A stretch of 19,111 nucleotides of DNA from Actinomycetes bacterium (GTDB taxonomy: Bacteria > Actinomycetota > Actinomycetes > S36-B12 > UBA10799): NCBI GenBank assembly GCA_029779995.1, contig JAKOZM010000154.1:1-19111 (forward strand). The letters are read 5' to 3'. This document shows, piece by piece, positions 14,672 to 19,111 of the stretch (position 1 is the stretch's first letter; each line of letters begins with the position of its first letter). The translations under genes and the position numbers were made by a program. The notes beneath the pieces were generated by a model. It was not told the DNA's origin and searched no databases. It worked only from the letters and a program-made list of their open reading frames with translations.

Positions 14672-15789
14672 AATCGGTCCCGCCCGGGGCCCGCGATGAC
14701 CGCGTCACCGCGGAACACCACCGCGGGCACCGTGCGGACCAGCCCCTCCACCCGTTCCATGACAGCCACACCGGCCACTCGCCGGGAGCCGTCGGCGCCT
14801 CGCGTCACATGCACCACCGCGTGTAACCCCGCGGCCACCTGCGCATGCAGTCCATCGCGGTTCAACCCGGCGGGCAGTGCCAGCGACTCCAACCGGGCGG
14901 GGATGTCCGCGGCGCTGTTGGCGTGCACTGTTCCGCAGCCACCCTCGTGGCCGGTGTTCAATGCGGCGAGTAGGTCCACCACCTCCCCACCCCGGACCTC
15001 TCCGACCACGACCCGGTCGGGCCGCATGCGCAGCGCTTGCCGGACGAGGTCGCGCATGGTGATCTGGCCCGTGCCCTCGCTGTTCGGCGGACGCGCCTCG
15101 AGGCGCACCACGTGTGGATGCGCAGGGCTCAGCTCGGCCGAGTCCTCGACGATGACAATCCGCTCGTGGGGACCGACAGCCGACAGCAAGGAGTTCAAGA
15201 TGGTTGTTTTGCCGGTTCCGGTGCCTCCGCTGACCAGGAAGGCCCGGCGCCGCTCCATGAGCGTGGCCAGGATGGGCAGCGCGTCGGCTGGCACCATTCC
15301 GACGCGCACCAGATCGGGCAGCGAGAAGACCTGTCTGCGCGGTATTCGCAGGGAGATGCAGGTCCCCTGCGGGCTGATCGGGGGAAGGATGGCATGCAGC
15401 CTGATGCCCTCGGGCAGGCGGGCGTCCACGAAAGGCGAACTGTCATCCAGGCGCCGCCCGGCCGTACTGGCGAGCCGCTGGGCCAGGCGTCGCACCGACC
15501 CTTCATTGCCGAAGCGCACATCGGTCTTGCGTAAGCCCTGACCGTCGTCGATCCACACCTGATCGGGGCCGTTCACCAGGACGTCGGTGACCCCGGGCAG
15601 GGCCACCAGTGGCTCCAGCACACCCAGCCCGGAGATCTCGGTGCGCAGGGCGTTGACCACATCGACGATGGTGGCTTCGGGCAGCACGAGGCCCTCGTCG
15701 CGCAGGGCTGTGGTCACGCTGACGGGCGTGGCAGCCGCACCGGCGGCGGCGAGCCGGCGACGGACCCGGTCAACGAACTCCTCCTTCAT
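14668..15789 (-). CDS. tadA: Tad/Flp pilus assembly ATPase TadA (CpaF-type)
   Basis: Hexameric secretion ATPase that powers pilus assembly at the inner face of the membrane. The 373-residue protein has an N-terminal helical region and the CpaF/VirB11-type PAS-like domain (VTDVLVNGPDQVWID at 67-81). The ATPase core follows: Walker A GGTGTGKT (188-195), Asp box EDSAEL (215-220), Walker B VVVGEVRG (260-267), and His box TGHEGGCGTVHAN (279-291). The frame runs open upstream to 16146 over ssd; the ATG at 15789 is chosen for its ATGA overlap with the ssd stop and the normal length. All catalytic motifs are intact. Confidence 0.96.
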   Translation of the reverse strand: MKEEFVDRVRRRLAAAGAAATPVSVTTALRDEGLVLPEATIVDVVNALRTEISGLGVLEPLVALPGVTDVLVNGPDQVWIDDGQGLRKTDVRFGNEGSVRRLAQRLASTAGRRLDDSSPFVDARLPEGIRLHAILPPISPQGTCISLRIPRRQVFSLPDLVRVGMVPADALPILATLMERRRAFLVSGGTGTGKTTILNSLLSAVGPHERIVIVEDSAELSPAHPHVVRLEARPPNSEGTGQITMRDLVRQALRMRPDRVVVGEVRGGEVVDLLAALNTGHEGGCGTVHANSAADIPARLESLALPAGLNRDGLHAQVAAGLHAVVHVTRGADGSRRVAGVAVMERVEGLVRTVPAVVFRGDAVIAGPGRDRL

Positions 15790-16847
15790 GCCAGGATCTC
15801 CCGCAGCAGCCCGTCGCCGACCCGGCCCAAAGGGCTGCGGGCGCGGGCCCCGGGGGGCTCGCCGCGTTCCATTCGGCGGTCGAGCTGCCGGTCGGCGCCG
15901 ACCGCCGCGAGGACAGGCAACCCCAGGGCCTGCCCGACGTCCTCGGCGACCAGCCCGCCCGGGTTCGGGCCACGGACCACCACTTCGCACATCGATAGGC
16001 CCTGCCGCTTGGTCATGCGCCGCCCGGCGTGGACGGACCGGACGTCCGCGGGCACGATCAGCAGCACCCGGTCGCAGCGCGCGAGCGCCTCCTGCTGAGG
16101 TTCCGTGACCGCCCGCCCCAGATCCACGACCGTGATGGGCGCGCACAGCCGCGCGGTGTCCACCACTGCCCCTGTCACCCCCGCGGGCAGGGTCGTCTGG
16201 GCGCTGTCGTCCCAGCCCAGCAGGCCGATGCCCTCAACAACGGCCACGGTGGCCTGCAACGACAGCGCGGGGATCCGCCCGACGCCGGCACTGATCTGGT
16301 CCCACGTGAGACCCCGGCCTTCATCGGCGCCAAGGATCACGCCCAGACCGCAGCCCAGTGGATCGAGATCGAGGAGGTACGGCGTCACCCGCGTGCGCAC
16401 GGCAGCCATGGCCAGAGCCGCGGCGAAGACCGAGGCACCGGCGCCCCCGCGACATCCAACCACCCCGACGACCCGGCCCGTCGGCAGCTCCTCGCCTGCC
16501 CGGCGCACCCGCTCCGCCAACCATCCGGGCTCCCCAGGGGGTGTGATGACGGCATCAGCACCGAGATCAAAGGCACAGCGCCAGTCGTCGGCGGCCGCAT
16601 CCCCCAGGACGACAACGTGGGGGCGCTGCGGCAGATGACCGGCCGCCACCGTCGCCAGCAGATCCAGACCCACGACCACGACCACCGACCGCAACCAGGC
16701 CTGACCGATCTGTTCGGGCACCGCGGTCACCTCGATGGTCAACTGCGAGGCCGACGTCAGGGCAAGAACTTGATCGATGCACGAAGGGTCAGCGGAGATC
16801 AGCAGAACGTCGGCCACACGTTCCTGCTTAACCGTTGTGCCTGTCAC
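15786..16847 (-). CDS. ssd: Septum-site-determining protein Ssd (CpaE/MinD-like)
   Basis: A 353-residue protein at the head of the Tad operon, equivalent to Rv3660c of M. tuberculosis and CpaE/TadZ in other Tad loci. Residues about 10-115 form a receiver-like domain without a clear phospho-acceptor. The rest is a MinD/ParA-like domain. Its deviant P-loop GCRGGAGAS (131-139) lacks the Lys residues of the KGGxGK(T/S) signature, and LLDLDPLGCGL (158-168) is the next nucleotide-site strand. It may therefore localise the pilus machine without normal ATP turnover. In mycobacteria Ssd influences septation. The start is GTG at 16847, without a good ribosome binding site; a DnaA box and the 6C RNA lie immediately upstream. 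Confidence 0.88.
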   Translation of the reverse strand: MTGTTVKQERVADVLLISADPSCIDQVLALTSASQLTIEVTAVPEQIGQAWLRSVVVVVGLDLLATVAAGHLPQRPHVVVLGDAAADDWRCAFDLGADAVITPPGEPGWLAERVRRAGEELPTGRVVGVVGCRGGAGASVFAAALAMAAVRTRVTPYLLDLDPLGCGLGVILGADEGRGLTWDQISAGVGRIPALSLQATVAVVEGIGLLGWDDSAQTTLPAGVTGAVVDTARLCAPITVVDLGRAVTEPQQEALARCDRVLLIVPADVRSVHAGRRMTKRQGLSMCEVVVRGPNPGGLVAEDVGQALGLPVLAAVGADRQLDRRMERGEPPGARARSPLGRVGDGLLREILA

Positions 16848-16868
16848 ACAGCCTGGACCGGAGCAATC

Positions 16869-16877
16869 TGTGGATAA
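16869..16877 (-). promoter_or_regulatory. Perfect DnaA box TTATCCACA just upstream of ssd
   Basis: On the minus strand the nonamer TTATCCACA is an exact consensus DnaA box, 21 bp before the ssd GTG and directly after the terminator-like hairpin of the 6C RNA. It is outside coding sequence. Single boxes can regulate promoters; whether this one does is inferred. Confidence 0.45.
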
Positions 16878-16962
16878 GGGAAGGTCCCCGCAGGGGGGAT
16901 GCGGGGACCTTCGAGGCCGATAGTTGGGGGGGAAATTATCGGCCCCCGCCCAAAGTTGGGCT
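16876..16962 (-). ncRNA. 6C small RNA
   Basis: Two tandem hairpins with cytosine-run loops, the defining pattern of the actinobacterial 6C RNA. In transcript order, hairpin 1 has perfect 8-bp arms ggccgata/tatcggcc (16937-16944 and 16915-16922) and a 14-base loop with seven C. Hairpin 2 has perfect 11-bp arms aaggtccccgc/gcggggacctt (16901-16911 and 16881-16891) and a 9-base loop with six C, and acts as the terminator-like 3' end (followed by CCCUU). A small GCCCAA/TTGGGC repeat lies at the 5' side. The setting, upstream of ssd on the same strand and divergent from the HAD phosphatase, matches 6C/B11 of M. tuberculosis between Rv3660c and Rv3661. In mycobacteria the C-loops base-pair with G-rich mRNAs. 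The ends are estimated from the promoter and hairpin. Confidence 0.87.
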
Positions 16963-16968
16963 TACCTA

Positions 16969-16997
16969 AGTTTCACCCCGAGTCGACCTTGATGCAA
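16969..16997 (-). promoter_or_regulatory. Candidate promoter of the 6C RNA
   Basis: On the minus strand TTGCAT (16992-16997) and GAAACT (16969-16974) are spaced by 17 bp. They would start transcription near 16962, giving an RNA of about 87 nt, close to the known size of 6C. Read-through past the second hairpin could also supply the ssd operon. Confidence 0.4.
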
Positions 16998-17124
16998 GTG
17001 CATTGTTGAAGGTGCGACGAAATATCCCCAGTTCGGGTGATGCGGTCTCCTCCTGATGAGGACGAGGCGGCGTTTCACCATCCGATCCTCCCCGGGTCGG
17101 TGGCCGAGGTGCAACGATGAAAGG

Positions 17125-17907
17125 GTGCCCCAGAAGTCAGCTGCATTCTTCGACCTCGACAAGACGATCCTTGCGAAGTCCAGTTCCCTGGCCTTCGCAC
17201 GACCTTTGTACGACGGCGGCCTGATCGGCCGCACCGATGTCCTCAAGAGCGCGTATGCCCAACTGGTCTACCTCACCTCCGGCGCCGATCACGACCAGAT
17301 GGAACGGATGCGCGTCTACCTGTCGCAGTTGTCGACGGGCTGGGACGTCGAGCAGATCAAGGCGGTCGTCAGTGAGACGCTGGACGGCATCGTCGAGCCG
17401 ATCATCTACCAGGAGGCCGTCAAACTCATCGGCGAACACCAGGCCGCAGGTCGTGACGTCATCATCATCTCGTCGTCCGGCACCGAGATCGTGGAGCCGA
17501 TCGGAGCCCGCCTCGGGGTGGACAAGGCCATCGGAACCCAGATGGCGATCGAGGACGGCCGGTACACCGGCGAAGTGCTCTTCTATGCGTACGGCCCGTT
17601 CAAGGCCGACGCGATGCGGGAGCTCGCAGCACAGGAGGGGTACGACCTGTCTGCCTCCTACTCCTACAGCGACTCCTACACCGACCTCCCGATGCTTGAA
17701 GTCGTCGGCCACCCCTTCGCAGTCAACCCCGACGAGCAGTTGCGCCGGGTGGCGAAGGAGCGGGTCTGGCCGGTGCTGGAGTTCGACAAGCCGGTGTCGA
17801 TGAAGACCGCGATGCGCGGCAGGCAGAGGACCACGGCTGCGGGCGCTGCGGCGGGGGCGGTCGCACTCGGGCTCGCCTGGTACGTGCGGTACCGGCGCAG
17901 CCGTTGA
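17125..17907 (+). CDS. HAD-IB family phosphatase (SerB-like) with hydrophobic tail
   Basis: A 260-residue HAD-superfamily subfamily IB hydrolase, equivalent to Rv3661 next to ssd in M. tuberculosis. Motif I is FFDLDKTI with nucleophile Asp10 and Asp12. Motif II is IIISSSGTE (113-121), the motif III Lys is Lys160 (YGPFK), and motif IV is SDSYTDLPML (182-191) followed by FAVNPDEQL. All catalytic residues are present, so it should be an active phosphatase; homologues act on phosphoserine-like or lysophospholipid-type substrates, and the substrate here is unknown. Residues 237-254 are hydrophobic and end in YRRSR, suggesting a C-terminal membrane anchor. I take the GTG at 17125 because the motif-I region then starts as in homologues; the ATG at 17056 would add 23 unconserved basic residues. 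Confidence 0.9.
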   Translation: MPQKSAAFFDLDKTILAKSSSLAFARPLYDGGLIGRTDVLKSAYAQLVYLTSGADHDQMERMRVYLSQLSTGWDVEQIKAVVSETLDGIVEPIIYQEAVKLIGEHQAAGRDVIIISSSGTEIVEPIGARLGVDKAIGTQMAIEDGRYTGEVLFYAYGPFKADAMRELAAQEGYDLSASYSYSDSYTDLPMLEVVGHPFAVNPDEQLRRVAKERVWPVLEFDKPVSMKTAMRGRQRTTAAGAAAGAVALGLAWYVRYRRSR

Positions 17908-18206
17908 TCAAAGTGCCTTGAGCTCGGGATTCGACGAGCGTTGCGGTGCGCCAGGTGAAACGCGGCAGACCCGCGCCTCGCGCGTACCCACCCCGGCCAC
18001 CGCCTCATCCGTGCCCGGCACATTGCGCAGACTTCGCGTGATGAACCAGCAGGATCTCCTCACGCGGCACTTCGAGCGCCTGCCGTTCCATCGCATCGTT
18101 CAGCACCCTGACGTGGTCCACATCCTCCTCGGGAAGACGTAGCGGTTGAGGCAATCGTGAGGGATCAAGGCGGAGACCTCCCTTTCGGAGTAGCGGTACT
18201 CGGTTC

Positions 18207-18215
18207 CTATCCACA
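18207..18215 (+). promoter_or_regulatory. DnaA-box-like nonamer CTATCCACA
   Basis: Eight of nine bases match TTATCCACA. It lies 62 bp upstream of the DUF222 start. It is weaker than the two perfect boxes in this window and may be chance. Confidence 0.2.
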
Positions 18216-18265
18216 GCCGGTGGTTCCTGCTGAAATCTCCTACCCTTCTTGTCGTACCCCCCTCG

Positions 18266-18271
18266 TAGCGT
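18266..18271 (+). promoter_or_regulatory. Candidate -10 box for a leaderless DUF222 mRNA
   Basis: TAGCGT fits TANNNT and ends six bases before the ATG at 18278, the spacing seen for leaderless actinobacterial transcripts. A GAGGG also lies between them but is too close to the ATG to be an ideal ribosome binding site. No good -35 is visible. Confidence 0.4.
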
Positions 18272-18277
18272 GAGGGT

Positions 18278-19111
18278 ATGGATGGTTCGATGGTTGCGAC
18301 GTGGGAGGCGATGCTGCCCGACGGTGACCCGCTCGAGGTCGCCAAGGCCGCGGAGGCGATGATCGGGTTCTTCCACGCCCAGCAGCTGGTGGCGTTCCAT
18401 CAGGTGTACCAGGACTCCGAGGCTGGTGCCGACCCCGACGGTGTGGTCGTGGATCCGTGCCCGCCGGAGATCGCCTGCGCGATGCTGTGGAGCCCGGGTG
18501 TGGCGTCGGCGATGGTTGATGTGGCGGTGGATGTGGTCACCGACCTGCCCGCGGTGCTGGCTGCGCTGGCTGAGGGCCGGATCGATCTGGGGAAGGTGCG
18601 GGAGATCGTCCGCGCGACCTGCGGGCTGGAGCTGTCCGATCGGCGGGAGGTGGCCGACCGGGCCATCACCTACGCCGGCACCCACACGAAGTCGCAGTTG
18701 CGCCCGTGGCTGACCCGGCAGGTCGACCGGGTCGACCCCGACGCCGCGGAACGGCGCCGTAAGCGGGCCCGTAAACAGCGCGGGGTGTGGCTGAGCCCGG
18801 AACCGGACGGGATGGCCACCCTGTCCGCCTACCTCACCGCCGAAGAAGCCAGCGCGTGTATGGAGTCGGTGCGGGCCGGCTGCCGCTCCACCGACGGGTC
18901 GCGGGATGCGAATCAGGCCGACACCTTCGTGGAGTTGCTGACGGGGATCAGCCCCGCCCAGCAGGTCCCGGTGACCATCATCATGACCGACCAGGGGGCC
19001 GAGATCGAAGGGTACGGCCCGATCAGCGACGGTCACGCCGCCGACCTGCTGGCCCGGCTGCACACACCCGCGGTGACCGTCCTGACCCGCCCACCCATGG
19101 GCATCCGCTAC
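18278..19111 (+). CDS. DUF222 (13E12 repeat) family protein, HNH-type, N-terminal part
   Basis: An open frame of 278 codons running off the right edge without a stop. The sequence is typical of the DUF222/13E12 family: an early helix (EVAKAAEAMIGFFHAQQLVA), a central DVVTDLPAVLAALAEGRIDLGK, DPDAAERRRKRARKQRGVWL, PDGMATLSAYLTAEEA, and VPVTIIMTDQGAEIEGYGPI. Members usually end in an HNH nuclease motif, which would lie beyond the window and cannot be confirmed. They are often multi-copy in actinobacterial genomes and some are linked to mobile elements; function is unproven. The ATG at 18278 is the first in frame and follows a leaderless-type -10. Confidence 0.88.
   Translation, partial: MDGSMVATWEAMLPDGDPLEVAKAAEAMIGFFHAQQLVAFHQVYQDSEAGADPDGVVVDPCPPEIACAMLWSPGVASAMVDVAVDVVTDLPAVLAALAEGRIDLGKVREIVRATCGLELSDRREVADRAITYAGTHTKSQLRPWLTRQVDRVDPDAAERRRKRARKQRGVWLSPEPDGMATLSAYLTAEEASACMESVRAGCRSTDGSRDANQADTFVELLTGISPAQQVPVTIIMTDQGAEIEGYGPISDGHAADLLARLHTPAVTVLTRPPMGIRY

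Larger units (their letters stand above)
16848..17124. other. Divergent intergenic region between ssd and the HAD phosphatase
   Basis: This 277-bp region separates the leftward Tad operon from the rightward phosphatase gene. It contains a 6C small RNA on the minus strand, its candidate promoter and a perfect DnaA box, all listed separately. On the plus strand I see no convincing -35/-10 pair for the phosphatase gene; AACGAT at 17113-17118, six bases before the GTG, is a weak leaderless -10 candidate. Confidence 0.7.
17908..18277. other. 370-bp region without a confident gene
   Basis: It lies between the HAD phosphatase and the DUF222 gene. Short frames exist on both strands but none has a recognisable domain, a good start or strong codon bias. 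On the minus strand, two short frames between 17908 and 18130 give protein-like text (LNDAMERQALEVPREEILLV, then NVPGTDEAVAG... ending NPELKAL). These could be a frameshifted gene remnant, but this is weak. No clear terminator for the phosphatase gene is visible. The right end holds the DUF222 promoter. Confidence 0.5.

Noticed and set aside
16881..16911. Hairpin read as a plain terminator for the ssd or HAD gene
   Set aside because: Both genes diverge from this region, so neither needs a terminator here; with the neighbouring C7 hairpin it fits the 3' end of the 6C RNA.
17051..17085. CTGATGAG followed by CGAGGC, suggesting a hammerhead ribozyme core
   Set aside because: The required GAAA of the core and a closing stem are missing, so the match is only to the common first part of the motif.
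18005..19063. 352-codon minus-strand frame opposite the DUF222 gene
   Set aside because: The plus-strand translation has clear DUF222 features; the minus frame is Gly/Arg/His-rich without a family.
1..19111. CRISPR arrays, tRNA or rRNA genes, insertion sequences and prophage genes
   Set aside because: I saw no regularly spaced repeats, tRNA-like clover-leaf, rRNA core sequence, transposase or phage structural gene in the window.

Overview
The window comes from the chromosome of a strongly GC-rich actinobacterium. Coding frames favour G/C at third positions, GTG starts are frequent, and successive genes often overlap as ATGA or GTGA. The gene set (topA, ssd, a Tad pilus cluster with a DUF4244-type pilin, a HAD-IB phosphatase, a 6C RNA and a DUF222/13E12 gene) is actinobacterial. 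It recalls, in a rearranged form, the M. tuberculosis neighbourhood around Rv3644c to Rv3661. I cannot name the genus.

Layout, left to right. Nearly everything up to 16847 is on the minus strand, so each transcription unit reads right to left. Positions 1-4851 carry topA, tmk, holB and the start of an SMP-30/strictosidine-synthase-like gene: DNA topology, dTTP supply and the replication clamp loader. Positions 5154-7926 carry an MFS_2/GPH-type transporter followed by a PLP-dependent decarboxylase that resembles sphingosine-1-phosphate lyase; the two overlap and form a likely two-gene operon. Positions 7981-8823 hold a RimK-like ATP-grasp ligase. Positions 8874-11266 hold hppA, a K+-independent proton-pumping pyrophosphatase, with a strong terminator hairpin. 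Positions 11552-12234 hold a STAS anti-anti-sigma protein coupled to a small RsbW-like protein whose nucleotide-binding boxes look degenerate.

Positions 12321-16847 are the Tad/Flp-type secretion operon, transcribed ssd, tadA, tadB, tadC, Flp-like pilin, TadE-like, second TadE-like. Each junction is translationally coupled except the 132-bp gap before the pilin, which has its own near-perfect ribosome binding site. Upstream of ssd, on the same strand, two tandem hairpins carry seven and six cytosines in their loops. This is the signature of the actinobacterial 6C small RNA, in the same position as the M. tuberculosis 6C/B11 RNA. A perfect DnaA box lies at its 3' end, just before ssd.

From about 17125 the plus strand is used: a HAD-IB phosphatase with a hydrophobic tail, a 370-bp stretch without a convincing gene, then a DUF222 (13E12/HNH family) gene that leaves the window at the right edge.

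I did not find an unmistakably new system. The best leads are the 6C RNA with G-run sites in the leaders of the neighbouring pilus genes, DnaA boxes in the same operon, the S1P-lyase-like/MFS_2 gene pair, and the degenerate RsbW-like partner of the STAS protein.
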